From positions 106,562 to 156,087 of the forward strand of contig NZ_MKVJ01000021.1 of NCBI RefSeq assembly GCF_001898805.1: a stretch of 49,526 nucleotides of DNA. The letters are read 5' to 3'. The notes under the pieces were generated by a model. That model was given only the letters and a program-made list of their open reading frames with translations, was not told where the DNA came from and made no database searches. This DNA is from Leifsonia sp. 71-9. GTDB lineage: Bacteria > Actinomycetota > Actinomycetes > Actinomycetales > Microbacteriaceae. Of this stretch, positions 31,407 to 39,912 are shown one piece after another. The first letter of the stretch is position 1. Every line of letters begins with the position of its first letter. A program made the translations under genes and the position numbers.

Positions 31407-33673
31407 CATCGACACTGCCGACGACGGACGCCGCGCACGCGGGCATCGCCCCGTACCAGGATCCGTCGCTGACGACCGCGGAGCGCGTCCGCGACCTGCT
31501 CGGCCGCATGACCGTGGAGGAGAAGGTCGGGCAGATGCTCCAGCTCGACGCGCGCGACGACCTGCGGGACCACGTCCTGCGGCGTCACGTCGGGTCGATC
31601 CTCCACACGTCCCCCGAGCGCATCCTGGAGGCGAACCGGCTCACGGCCGAGACGCGCCTGCGGATCCCGCTGCTCGTCGGCGAGGACTGCATCCACGGGC
31701 ACTCGTTCTGGCCCGGCGCCACGATCTACCCCACCCAGCTCGGCCTCGCCGCGTCGTGGGATGCGGAGCTGATCGAGCGCGTCGCCCGCGCAACGGCCGA
31801 AGAGGTCGCCGTGACGGGTGTGCACTGGACCTTCTCGCCGGTGCTGTGCATCGCGCGCGACCTCCGCTGGGGACGCGTCAGCGAGACGTTCGGCGAGGAC
31901 CCGTTCCTCATCGGCGAGCTCGCGAGCGCGATGGTCCGCGGCTACCAGGGCGACGGCCTCGACGACCCGACCGCGATCCTCGCGACGGCGAAGCACTTCG
32001 CCGGCTACTCGGAGACGCAGGGCGGCCGCGACGCGAGCGAGGCCGACATCTCCCGGCGCAAGCTCCGCAGCTGGTTCCTGCCGCCGTTCGAGCGCGTGGC
32101 CCGCGCGGGCTGCCGCACCTTCATGCTCGGCTACCAGAGCACCGACGGCGTGCCGATCACGGTCAACGACTGGCTGCTCAGCGAGGTGCTCCGCGGCGAG
32201 TGGGGCTACACCGGCACCCTCATCACCGACTGGGACAACGTGGGCCGCATGGTCTGGGAGCAGAAGGTCCAGCCCGACTACGCGCACGCGGCCGCCGCGG
32301 CCGTGACGGCGGGCAACGACATGGTCATGACCACTCCTCTCTTCTATGAGGGTGCGCTGGAGGCCGTCGCCCAGGGGCTGCTCGCCGAGGACGCCTTCGA
32401 CGCGGCGGTCGGGCGCATCCTGACCCTCAAGTTCGACCTCGGGCTCTTCGAGGACCCGCGCCTCCCCTCCGCCGACCTCGACTCCGTGGTCGGCAGCGCG
32501 GAGCACGCCGCCCTCAACCTCGAGGTCGCGCGCCGCTCGCTCGTGCTGCTGGAGAACGACGGGACGCTGCCGCTGGCGGCGACCGCATCCGCGCCCGTGC
32601 GCGTCGCGCTGGTCGGCCCGCTCGCCGACGACGCGCAGACGCAGCTCGGCGACTGGGCGGGCGGGTCGGGTCAGGCCGGCTGGCTGGACGGCCAGCCGCG
32701 CGAGATGATCACCACCGTGCTCGACGGGCTGCGTGCGCTGGAGGGTGTCAGCGTGCAGTACGCCCGCGGCGCCGACATCCTCACGCTCGAGGACGACCCG
32801 AACGGGCGCACGTTCCCCGACGGCCAGCCCCGGCCCCCGGTCGTGGTGCCGTGCGCGCCCGACCAGCAGCTGATCGACGAGGCCGTGGCCGCCGCCGAGC
32901 AGTCGGATGTCGTGGTCGCCGTGGTCGGCGACCGCATCGAGCTCATCGGCGAGGGCCGCTCCACGGCGACCCTCGAACTGATCGGCGGCCAGAACGCGCT
33001 GCTCGACGCCCTGATCGCGACCGGGAAGCCCGTCGTCGTGATCCTGCTGGCGTCGAAGCCGCTCGTCCTCCCGGCGTCGACCGAGAACGCGGCCGCCGTC
33101 ATCTGGGCGGCGAACCCGGGCATGCTCGGCGGCCAGGCGCTGGCCGAGCTCCTCACTGGTCGCATCGAGCCTTCGGGCCGCCTGCCGATCTCGTTCGCGC
33201 GCCACGTCGGCCAGCAGCCGACGTACTACAACCAGATCCGCGGCCAGCACGGCGACCGCTACGCCGACCTCACCCAGACGCCCGCCTGGGCGTTCGGCCA
33301 AGGCCTGTCGTACACGACCGTCGAGTACGCCGACCTCGCGCTCGCGCGCACCGGCCTCGGCGTCGGCGACGACATCGTGGCCGAGGTCACCGTGAGCAAC
33401 ACGGGCGACCGGCCCGTCCGCGAGACCGTGCAGGTGTACGTGCGCGACGCGGTCACCAGCGTGAGCTGGACCGACCGGGAGCTGAAGACGTACCGCCAGC
33501 TCGACCTCGCGCCGGGGGAGTCCGCCCGAGTGGAGCTGACCCTCCCCGTCGCGGAGTGCTCGATCGTGGATGCGGCCGGCGTACGCCGGGTCGAGCCCGG
33601 GGCGTTCGAGCTGCTCGTCGGCTCGTCGTCGCGCACCGAGGACCTCCTGACGGCGGCGTTCGAGGTCCGGTGA
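31403..33673 (+). CDS. Glycoside hydrolase family 3 beta-glucosidase-like enzyme
   Basis: 756 aa, no signal peptide, so cytoplasmic. Domain 1 (TIM barrel, about 20-345) contains ATAKHFAGYSETQGGRDASE, the substrate-binding KH motif, and the nucleophile Asp276 in LITDWDNVG. Domain 2 (about 375-600) starts NLEVARRSLVLLENDGTLPL, and the C-terminal FnIII-like domain begins near 650. It hydrolyses beta-linked gluco- or xylo-oligosaccharides. ATGA overlap ties it to the transporter genes, so incoming sugar would be cut in the cytoplasm. Substrate within GH3 cannot be fixed by sequence. Confidence 0.92.
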   Translation: MTSTLPTTDAAHAGIAPYQDPSLTTAERVRDLLGRMTVEEKVGQMLQLDARDDLRDHVLRRHVGSILHTSPERILEANRLTAETRLRIPLLVGEDCIHGHSFWPGATIYPTQLGLAASWDAELIERVARATAEEVAVTGVHWTFSPVLCIARDLRWGRVSETFGEDPFLIGELASAMVRGYQGDGLDDPTAILATAKHFAGYSETQGGRDASEADISRRKLRSWFLPPFERVARAGCRTFMLGYQSTDGVPITVNDWLLSEVLRGEWGYTGTLITDWDNVGRMVWEQKVQPDYAHAAAAAVTAGNDMVMTTPLFYEGALEAVAQGLLAEDAFDAAVGRILTLKFDLGLFEDPRLPSADLDSVVGSAEHAALNLEVARRSLVLLENDGTLPLAATASAPVRVALVGPLADDAQTQLGDWAGGSGQAGWLDGQPREMITTVLDGLRALEGVSVQYARGADILTLEDDPNGRTFPDGQPRPPVVVPCAPDQQLIDEAVAAAEQSDVVVAVVGDRIELIGEGRSTATLELIGGQNALLDALIATGKPVVVILLASKPLVLPASTENAAAVIWAANPGMLGGQALAELLTGRIEPSGRLPISFARHVGQQPTYYNQIRGQHGDRYADLTQTPAWAFGQGLSYTTVEYADLALARTGLGVGDDIVAEVTVSNTGDRPVRETVQVYVRDAVTSVSWTDRELKTYRQLDLAPGESARVELTLPVAECSIVDAAGVRRVEPGAFELLVGSSSRTEDLLTAAFEVR

Positions 33674-33681
33674 CCGTGCCT

Positions 33682-33728
33682 CCGGTCGGCCGGGATGGCG
33701 GCGCAACGCCCGTGTCCCGGCCGACCGG
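33682..33728 (+). terminator. Hairpin after the GH3 gene
   Basis: CCGGTCGGCCGGGA (33682-33695) and TCCCGGCCGACCGG (33715-33728) form a perfect 14-bp stem eight bases after the GH3 stop. It ends the transporter operon; the dcd promoter begins eight bases later. Confidence 0.8.
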
Positions 33729-33735
33729 CACCCGA

Positions 33736-33750
33736 TAAGCTGAGATCGTG
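33736..33750 (+). promoter_or_regulatory. Likely leaderless promoter of dcd
   Basis: A -10-like TAAGCT (33736-33741) ends six bases before the GTG start (33748), and no ribosome site is present. This is the geometry of a leaderless mRNA, common in actinobacteria. No clear -35 is seen because the hairpin arm lies there. Confidence 0.6.
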
Positions 33751-34353
33751 CTTCTCTCCGATCGCGACATCAAGGCCGAGCTCGGCGCCGGACGGATCGG
33801 CCTGGAGCCGTTCGACCCCTCGATGGTGCAGCCGTCGAGCATCGACGTGCGGCTGGACCGGTTCTTCCGGTTGTTCGACAACCACAAGTACCCGTTCATC
33901 GACCCGTCGGAGGACCAGCCCGAGCTGACGCGCTTCGTCGAGGTGGAGGCGGACCAGCCGTTCATCCTGCACCCCGGCGAGTTCGTGCTCGGGTCGACGT
34001 ACGAGCTGGTGTCCCTGCCCGACGACGTCGCCGCCCGCCTGGAGGGCAAGAGCTCGCTCGGGCGCCTCGGCCTGCTGACGCACTCGACCGCCGGGTTCAT
34101 CGACCCCGGGTTCTCCGGTCACGTGACGCTCGAGCTCAGCAACGTCGCGACCCTCCCGATCAAGCTCTGGCCGGGCATGAAGATCGGCCAGATGTGCTTC
34201 TTCCGGCTCACCTCGCCGGCCGAGAAGCCCTACGGGTCGAGCGAGTACAGCTCCCGCTACCAGGGCCAGCGCGGGCCGACGGCGTCGCGCTCCTTCCTCA
34301 ACTTCCACCGGACCGACGTGTCCGCCACCGAGGCCGGGCGCCCGTCCAGCTGA
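33748..34353 (+). CDS. dcd: dCTP deaminase
   Basis: 201 aa. Deaminates dCTP in pyrimidine deoxynucleotide synthesis to feed dUMP and dTMP; actinobacterial members often also cleave dUTP. Family features are visible: [20 protein letters not shown] at the start, [10 protein letters not shown], the P-loop-like [11 protein letters not shown], and [20 protein letters not shown]. The length fits (E. coli about 193). GTG start with a leaderless promoter. It stands alone between the sugar operon and a hypothetical gene. Confidence 0.95.
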   Translation: MLLSDRDIKAELGAGRIGLEPFDPSMVQPSSIDVRLDRFFRLFDNHKYPFIDPSEDQPELTRFVEVEADQPFILHPGEFVLGSTYELVSLPDDVAARLEGKSSLGRLGLLTHSTAGFIDPGFSGHVTLELSNVATLPIKLWPGMKIGQMCFFRLTSPAEKPYGSSEYSSRYQGQRGPTASRSFLNFHRTDVSATEAGRPSS

Positions 34354-34375
34354 CCAACGACCCGAGAGGCGCCCC

Positions 34376-34900
34376 ATGAGCGAGACGACCGACGCCGAGT
34401 TCGCGAGCGCGCTGATCGCGCCGGGGCCCACTCCCGTGAGGCCGCAGCGGATGCACCTCTTCGGCCAGCTGGTGGGCAGCTGGCGCGCCGAGTGCCGGTT
34501 CCTCGACGAGGAGTCCGGAGCGTGGAGCGAGTTCACGACGGACTGGCTGTTCGCCTACACGCTCGGCGGCCGCGCCGTTCAGGATGTGCTGGTCGCCCCG
34601 ACCGCGGCCGACCCCTCCCGCACGGAGTCGAAGGGCACCACCGTCCGCGTGTACGACCCCGTTCTCGGCGCATGGCGGGTGAGCTGGTTCGGCGCTGTCG
34701 CCGGTGACTTCTGCACCCTCGTCGCCTCCGGCCACCGCGACGGGATCCGCCAGGACGGCACCCAGACCGACGGCCGCCCGATCCGCTGGAACTTCTCCGC
34801 CATCACCGCCGACTCCTTCGAGTGGGACGGCTGGGTCTCCGACGACGAGGGCCGCACCTGGTGGCTGGAGCAGCACATCACCGCGACCCGCACCGGGTAG
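34376..34900 (+). CDS. Hypothetical protein, lipocalin/DUF1579-like fold
   Basis: 174 aa, RBS CGAGAGG. No signal peptide, no membrane segment. Pattern of a small beta-barrel with LFGQLVGSWRAECRFLDEES, FTTDWLFAYTLGGRAVQDVL, and later SFEWDGWVSDDEGRTWWLEQ. This resembles the DUF1579/lipocalin-like proteins sometimes called heat- or ligand-binding barrels. No catalytic motif. Function unknown. It is 22 bases after dcd and probably on the same transcript. Confidence 0.75.
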   Translation: MSETTDAEFASALIAPGPTPVRPQRMHLFGQLVGSWRAECRFLDEESGAWSEFTTDWLFAYTLGGRAVQDVLVAPTAADPSRTESKGTTVRVYDPVLGAWRVSWFGAVAGDFCTLVASGHRDGIRQDGTQTDGRPIRWNFSAITADSFEWDGWVSDDEGRTWWLEQHITATRTG

Positions 34901-34949
34901 GGGCGCCGCCGCGCCCTGCGGCCTGGCCGCGCCCGCTGCTGCCCGCGCG

Positions 34950-35655
34950 CATCCATCCGTCACAACACGCCGCCAACGCGGGCGCGCACGCGGCATGTCG
35001 CGACCACTGGATCCTCCGCTCCCATCCACCCGCCACGATGCGCTACCAGCGGCAGCGCCAGCGCCGGCGCGCACGCGGCGTGTCGCGCCCACTGGATCGC
35101 CCGCTCCCATCCAGCTGTCGCAACGCGCCGCCAGCGCGGGCTCCCGTACGGCGTGTCGTGACCACTGGATCGCCCGCTCCCATCCAGCTGTCGCAACGCG
35201 CCGCCAGCGCGGGCGCCCGTACGGCATGGTGCGACCGCTAGATGCGCAACGTGCCCAGTCGATCCCGTCGCGTGACCAGTGGATCGCGCCACGTGACCAA
35301 TGGATGCGGCAAGCGGGCGCCACCATCTAGTTGCCACCCCGTGACTCCAGTCGTCACAACTCGCCGTCAGCTCCTGCTCCCGCACAGAGTGTTGCGACCA
35401 CTAGATGCGCCACGTGACCAGTGGATCGCGTCACGTGACCAGTGGATCGCGTCACGTGGTCGCTGGATGCGGCGGGTGCGCGCCACCGTCTGGTTGCCAC
35501 CCCGTGACTTCAGTCGTCATAACTCGCCGTCAGCTCGTGCTCCCACGCGGCGTGTTGCGACCACCGGATCGCCCGCTCCCCACCAGTCGTCACAACGCGC
35601 CGTCAGCGCAGCCTCCCGCACGGCATGTCGCGACCACTGGATGCGGCGACAGCTC
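34950..35655. repeat. Degenerate tandem repeat tract, intergenic
   Basis: About 700 bases without a gene I can support. It is built of imperfect copies of units containing CGACCACTGGATCGC and GTGACCAGTGGATCGC. A stretch beginning CTGGATCGCCCGCTCCCATC occurs at 35092-35141 and again at 35165-35214, 73 bases apart. CACGTGACCAGTGGATCGCG occurs twice in tandem at 35411-35452. About 130 bases near 35268-35400 return near 35431-35560, offset 163. Units run in one direction mainly, but the ACCACTGGAT/ACCAGTGGAT cores are nearly inverse to each other. No spacers of unique sequence as in CRISPR, and no inverted-repeat ends of an insertion sequence. Confidence 0.75.
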
Positions 35656-35656
35656 C

Positions 35657-36505
35657 CTACGCGACCCACCCCGCGGTCGCCCCGGTGACGGCGGAGCCGT
35701 CCAGGTCGGCCAGCTTGATGCCGACGAACGCACGCGCGGCGTCCGACGTCTGCACGCGGAACGGCGGCTCCGCCTCCGTCAGCACCCGCTCGATCACGGC
35801 GGCGACGTCCGCGGGCTGCTGCGCCGCGGCGAACGCGCCGGCGGTGCGCTCCAGGTAGGCGGCGAGCTGCGGGGCGTACGGTCCGGCGTCGGCGAGGGCG
35901 GCATCCCGGCCCTCGGTGGCGTTGGCGACGAACTCGCTCGCGACGGCGCCGGGCTCGACCACGATGACCGCGACGCCCTGGGCGGCGGCGACCGGGTGGA
36001 GGCTCTCCATGAAGCCCTCGACCGCGAACTTGGCGGCGCAGTACGCGTCGTTGAAGGGCTGGCCGACGATGCCGCCGACGCTCGACACGGTGACCACGCG
36101 GCCGCGGGAGGCGCGCAGTGCGGGCAGCGCCGCCTGTGTCAGCTGCACGACGCCGAAGAAGTTGACCTCCATCGCAGCGCGGATGCGGTCGATGCCCATC
36201 GTCTCGGCGGTGCCGAGGGCGGCTGCGCCGGCGTTGTTGACCAGGGCGTCGAGGCGACCGCGGTCGGCCACCACCTGCTCGACGAGGGCTGCGGAGGCCG
36301 CGCCGTCGGTCACATCCAGCGCCCGGATGTCGACGGAGACCCCGGCGGCTGCGGCCGCGTCGCGCAGGCGGTCGGCGCGGGAGACGTCGCGGACGGTGGC
36401 GACGACGTCCCAGCCGCCGCGGGCGAGGGCGACCGCCGTCTCGAGTCCGATGCCGGTGGAGGTGCCCGTGACGACGGCGACGGGAGCGCTGGAGGTGGAG
36501 TTCAT
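35657..36505 (-). CDS. Short-chain dehydrogenase/reductase
   Basis: 282 aa from MNSTSSAPVAVVTGTSTG; AAGGAG lies 12 bases upstream. Classical SDR: cofactor motif TGTSTGIG (residues 13-20), LDVTDGAASA, NNAGAAALG, catalytic Ser in VVTVSSVGG, and YCAAK (Tyr and Lys). The R in TVRDVSRADRL suggests NADPH preference. Substrate unknown. It ends near the repeat tract and starts next to a palindrome, suggesting regulation by a dimeric protein. Confidence 0.9.
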   Translation of the reverse strand: MNSTSSAPVAVVTGTSTGIGLETAVALARGGWDVVATVRDVSRADRLRDAAAAAGVSVDIRALDVTDGAASAALVEQVVADRGRLDALVNNAGAAALGTAETMGIDRIRAAMEVNFFGVVQLTQAALPALRASRGRVVTVSSVGGIVGQPFNDAYCAAKFAVEGFMESLHPVAAAQGVAVIVVEPGAVASEFVANATEGRDAALADAGPYAPQLAAYLERTAGAFAAAQQPADVAAVIERVLTEAEPPFRVQTSDAARAFVGIKLADLDGSAVTGATAGWVA

Positions 36506-36522
36506 GATCCCAGCATGCTCCT

Positions 36523-36536
36523 TCGAGTGCACTCGA
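36523..36536. promoter_or_regulatory. Palindrome upstream of the SDR gene
   Basis: TCGAGTGCACTCGA is a perfect 14-bp palindrome 17 bases before the SDR start, preceded on the - strand by GACG. It probably serves as an operator; AGTGCACT-type cores are bound by several small regulators. No gene for a regulator is adjacent. Confidence 0.6.
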
Positions 36537-36655
36537 CGTCAAACACGGGGCGGTCTCCCGCCGCACACCGTGCGTGCACGAAGGTATTCGCGCCACGGCA
36601 TGCGCTACGGGAGTTATCCACAGGTGATTTCACAAGTGGAAAATATGAGCCGTTC

Positions 36656-37207
36656 TCACAGCTGGCCCGAAGGTTCGCCGTCCGGGTCGGCGTAGAGGGC
36701 CGGCAATTGGAGGGTGAGCCACGGGCTGAACGCCCAGGGTGTGGCCTCCACGGCGGAGAGCAGCGTGCGCGCGTCGACCCATTCCCACTCGGCGACCTCG
36801 GCGGCCGACGGGGAGAGCGGCGAGGCGACGGTCGCGGTGTAGACGGGGCAGATCTCGTACTCGACGATGCCCGACGCGTCGACCGCGCGGTAGCGGAAGT
36901 CGGGCAGCGCGACGACCAGGTTCTCGATCGTCGTGCCGAGCTCGTCGGCGGCGCGTCGGGCGACCGCGTCCTCCATGGACTCGCCCGGGCCGGGATGCCC
37001 GCAGAACGAGTTGGTCCAGACGCCCGGCCAGGTGGCCTTGCCGAGCGCGCGACGGGTGACCAGGATGCGCCCCTCGCCGTCGAAGAGGTGGCACGAGAAC
37101 GCCAGGTGCAGCGGCGTCTGGGTGGTGTGCACGGTGGCCTTGTCGGCCGTCCCGATCGGCGTCCCGTCCTCGGCCAGCAGCACGACCTCTTCACGGGTTG
37201 GCGTCAT
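36656..37207 (-). CDS. idi: Isopentenyl-diphosphate delta-isomerase, type 1
   Basis: 183 aa from MTPTREEVVLLAED; a start three codons upstream is possible (MGRMTPT). It interconverts isopentenyl and dimethylallyl diphosphate for isoprenoids and menaquinone. Type 1 features: LHLAFSCHLFDGEGRILVTR, catalytic Cys in TNSFCGHPGPGES, the Nudix-like EDAVARRAADELG, and AEWEWVD with the metal-binding Glu. Length fits the family. Upstream, TAGGAT lies seven bases before the start, so the mRNA may be leaderless. Confidence 0.93.
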   Translation of the reverse strand: MTPTREEVVLLAEDGTPIGTADKATVHTTQTPLHLAFSCHLFDGEGRILVTRRALGKATWPGVWTNSFCGHPGPGESMEDAVARRAADELGTTIENLVVALPDFRYRAVDASGIVEYEICPVYTATVASPLSPSAAEVAEWEWVDARTLLSAVEATPWAFSPWLTLQLPALYADPDGEPSGQL

Positions 37208-37225
37208 GCGTCCCATCCTAGGCGC

Positions 37226-37319
37226 GGGTGCTGGGAGGGGAACCGGGCGGAGCCGGGTGAGACAGGGCGGGCTCGGTGGAGCGGGCGGAGCCGGGTGGGG
37301 TCGGGCGGGGGCTCGGCAG
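37226..37319 (+). repeat. G-run cluster between idi and the next gene
   Basis: About ten runs of three to five G lie in under 100 bases on the + strand, with GGGCGGAGCCGGGTG repeated at 37245-37259 and 37283-37297. Short loops between runs make a G-quadruplex possible, on the template strand of idi. It covers the zone where the idi promoter should be. Confidence 0.5.
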
Positions 37320-37338
37320 ACCCGGGCGGCGGCCCGCC

Positions 37339-37770
37339 TCACGCCGGCGGGGTGGCCGCCATGTGGTCGCGCATCGGGAGGAGGTTCTGCAGCGGAGCGA
37401 AGTACCCGAACCGCGGCAGGTCGAACACCACGCCGCGCACACCCGACGCGGCGAAGGAGGCGAGCCACTCGATCGCGCCCGGCAGCGGCACCGACAGCAC
37501 CTTCGAGGCGGCCTCGTCATCCAGTCCCGCGCTCAGCGCGCCCTCCCGCGCCCGCCCGAGCGTCGTGAAGGCGAAGACCATCGGCCCGGCGTCGAGCTCG
37601 CCGACGAATGGCGTCGGCGCGTCGTCCGTCCCGCGCGCGATGAAGGCCCAGCTCGGCAGCGCGTAGACCGCGCGCCAGAGCCCGTCCATCGCCGCGAAAC
37701 TGTCCGGTGCGTTGCGCATCACCTCGGCCGCCGCGTCGATCGCGGCGACCTGCTCGTCGGACGGCTGCAT
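37339..37770 (-). CDS. Hypothetical conserved-looking protein
   Basis: 143 aa, RBS GGGGGAGG at good spacing, so a real start. Soluble, no cysteine. N-terminus MQPSDEQVAAIDAAAEVMRN is helical; then LPSWAFIARGTDDAPTPFVG and AGPMVFAFTTLGRAREGALS; C-terminus VRGVVFDLPRFGYFAPLQNL. The mix is slightly like SseB-type domains, but I cannot confirm this. Function unknown. Confidence 0.8.
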   Translation of the reverse strand: MQPSDEQVAAIDAAAEVMRNAPDSFAAMDGLWRAVYALPSWAFIARGTDDAPTPFVGELDAGPMVFAFTTLGRAREGALSAGLDDEAASKVLSVPLPGAIEWLASFAASGVRGVVFDLPRFGYFAPLQNLLPMRDHMAATPPA

Positions 37771-37839
37771 CGATCCTCCCCCTGGTTCGGTGCGTCCACC
37801 CTAGCCCGGGGATGCGCGGGCACAGCAGGACATACGTGC

Positions 37840-37868
37840 TTGCGCATCGCTATGTATGCGCATACACT
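37840..37868 (+). promoter_or_regulatory. Promoter with palindrome for the wall-anchored protein gene
   Basis: TTGCGC (37840-37845), 17 bases, TACACT (37863-37868) form a plausible promoter. The 12-bp palindrome GTATGCGCATAC (37854-37865) covers the -10, suggesting repression by a dimer. A -35-overlapping half repeat TGCGCAT adds to it. The start codon is 66 bases downstream. Confidence 0.65.
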
Positions 37869-37933
37869 CGCTCGAAACCGTGACCGCCCGCCATCCCGCA
37901 CACAGCCGTCGGGATGTCGGCGAAAGGACGATG

Positions 37934-39811
37934 ATGCCCCTTCACCTCTCCCGCCGCGCGCTGCGTGCCGGCGGAACCGCTCTCGCCGCCGCGTTCGTCG
38001 GCGCCGTCGCTCTCGCCGCTCCGGCGGCGGCCGCACCAGCGGGGTCGGCAGCCGCTCCGGCAGCCGCCGCACCTCCGGGGCCGGCCGGGGCCGCCGCTGT
38101 CTCGGCCATCTCCGTCGACACCCATGGCCCCGCTTCCGGCGACGCCGCTCCCTACGCCGCCGACCTCCGGCGCTGGGCGGCCGACATCTGGCGCTCGCTC
38201 GACGCGATGACCGATCCCGCCGTCGGTCTCCCCGCCGACAACATCGACGGCGCGCTCGATCCCGCCTCCGTCAGCGGCCACACCTCGCCGACCAACATCG
38301 GCGGCTACCTCTGGTCGACCCTCGCCGCCCGCGGACTCGGGATCATCTCCGTCGACGACGCCCGCACGCGGCTGACGACCACCGTCGGCACGCTCGAACA
38401 CCTCGAGCGCAACGCCGCCAGCGGGATGTTCTACAACTGGTACTCGCCCGCCGACGGCCGCATGCTGACCACGTGGCCGGAGGACGGCTCGGTCGTCCAT
38501 CCCTTCCTCAGCACCGTCGACAACGGCTGGCTCGCGGCGGCACTGCGCATGGTCGCGAACGGCGAGCCGACACTGACCGATCGCGCCCGCGCGCTGTACG
38601 ACTCGATGGACTTCGGCGTCTTCTTCGACCCGACCCCGTACAACCCCGCCCTTCCGGCCGGCACGAACAAGGGCGGCTTCTGGGAGGCGCAGCCCGGCGA
38701 CACCTGCGCCACCGAGCGCGCGCCGTTCTCGGGATCCGGCCCGAACGTCTTCTACACCTGCCACTGGTACGACACGACCGTGAGCGAGAGCCGCATCGCG
38801 ACCTACCTCGGCATCGTCAACGGGCAGATCCCGCCGTCCGGGCTGTACGGCACCTTCCGCACCATGCCCGCCGGCTGCGACTACTCCTGGCAGGAGCAGA
38901 GCCCCGTCGGCGAGAACCGCGTCTACGACGGCCTCACCGTGTACGAGGGCGCGTACACCTCCGATGGCATGCAGTTCGTGCCGAGCTGGGGCGGCAGCAT
39001 GTTCGAGGCGCTCATGCCCGACCTCCTGGTGCCCGAGGAGACCTGGGGTCCGACCTCGTGGGGCGTGAACCATCCCGTCACGGTCGCCGTGCAGGAGAAG
39101 CACGGTCAGGATGCCGGCTACGGATACTGGGGATTCTCGCCCGCGAGCAACCCCGACGGCGGCTACCGCGAGTACGGGGTGGACGCCGCCGGGATGCGTG
39201 CCGACGGCTACTTCTCGGACCAGGAGAACACCGATGTCGACCTCCCCTTCGCCGGCTGCCCGACCGCCGCGCGCGGCACGAACCCGGCGCCGACCTACGG
39301 TGACGGCGTGGTGACGCCGCACGCGTCGTTCCTCGCACTCGGCTACGACGCCCGCGGCGCGGTGGAGAACCTGCGCGGCATCGAGCAGAACCTCGGCGCC
39401 TACGGCCCCGGCGGCTTCTACGACGCGGTCGCCGTGCACAGCGGCCGCATCGCCGAGCGCTACCTCTCGCTCGACCAGTCGATGATCATGGCCGCCGTCG
39501 CCAACGGCCTCGACGACGGCGCGATGCGCACCCTCTTCGCCGACGACGCGGTGCGGGATGCCCTCCAGCCGCTCATGGCGGCCCAGACTTTCTCGGCGTC
39601 GTGGGCTCCGCGAGCGGAGACCGGCGAAGGTGCGGGCGCTGCGGGAGGCGACGGCGCTGCGGTCGCGGGCATCGCGACCGGCGAACTCGCCGCGACCGGC
39701 TCGGCGACGGGAGGCGCGGCCGTCGCCGCGTCTGCGCTGGCGGTGCTGGTCGCGGGTGCGGGGATGATGGGGATGGCGATCGTGCGGAGGCGGCGTCGGC
39801 GAGTGGGGTGA
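37934..39811 (+). CDS. Wall-anchored glucoamylase-like (DUF3131) protein, Tat signal and LAxTG signal
   Basis: 625 aa. ATG at 37934 (AAAGGA five bases upstream); the ATG just before is too near. Tat-type signal LSRRALRAGGTALAAAFVGA ends in an Ala-rich cleavage zone. The body has the DUF3131/glucoamylase-like pattern: AADIWRSLDAMTDPAVGLPA, PTNIGGYLWSTLAARGLGII, FYNWYSPADG, and GGYREYGVDAAG, an alpha/alpha barrel fold of glycan-active proteins (GH144/162 relatives). The C-terminus is a sorting signal: LAATG (residues 585-589), hydrophobic stretch, then Arg-rich IVRRRRRR. LAxTG is the class E sortase motif of actinobacteria. Likely acts on glucan at the cell surface. Confidence 0.85.
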   Translation: MPLHLSRRALRAGGTALAAAFVGAVALAAPAAAAPAGSAAAPAAAAPPGPAGAAAVSAISVDTHGPASGDAAPYAADLRRWAADIWRSLDAMTDPAVGLPADNIDGALDPASVSGHTSPTNIGGYLWSTLAARGLGIISVDDARTRLTTTVGTLEHLERNAASGMFYNWYSPADGRMLTTWPEDGSVVHPFLSTVDNGWLAAALRMVANGEPTLTDRARALYDSMDFGVFFDPTPYNPALPAGTNKGGFWEAQPGDTCATERAPFSGSGPNVFYTCHWYDTTVSESRIATYLGIVNGQIPPSGLYGTFRTMPAGCDYSWQEQSPVGENRVYDGLTVYEGAYTSDGMQFVPSWGGSMFEALMPDLLVPEETWGPTSWGVNHPVTVAVQEKHGQDAGYGYWGFSPASNPDGGYREYGVDAAGMRADGYFSDQENTDVDLPFAGCPTAARGTNPAPTYGDGVVTPHASFLALGYDARGAVENLRGIEQNLGAYGPGGFYDAVAVHSGRIAERYLSLDQSMIMAAVANGLDDGAMRTLFADDAVRDALQPLMAAQTFSASWAPRAETGEGAGAAGGDGAAVAGIATGELAATGSATGGAAVAASALAVLVAGAGMMGMAIVRRRRRRVG

Positions 39812-39834
39812 TGTTTGCCGCGGCCTTCAGCCGC

Positions 39835-39876
39835 ACACGACGGAGGCCGGGACGCTCGCGCGCCCCGGCCTCGTGT
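39835..39876. terminator. Bidirectional hairpin between convergent genes
   Basis: ACACG and AGGCCGGG (39835-39851) pair with CCCGGCCT and CGTGT (39864-39876), with a four-base bulge on the left. It lies between the stops of the wall-anchored protein gene and the MarR-like gene, and can serve both strands. Confidence 0.7.
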
Positions 39877-39912
39877 CGTTCCACCTGAGGTGTTCAGTGG
39901 AGCCGTCGGTGC

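Noticed and set aside
34950-35655. CRISPR array or coding gene in the repeat tract
   Set aside because: Units are imperfect, contiguous and without unique spacers; the open frames through it have no RBS, and differ by frame without family motifs.
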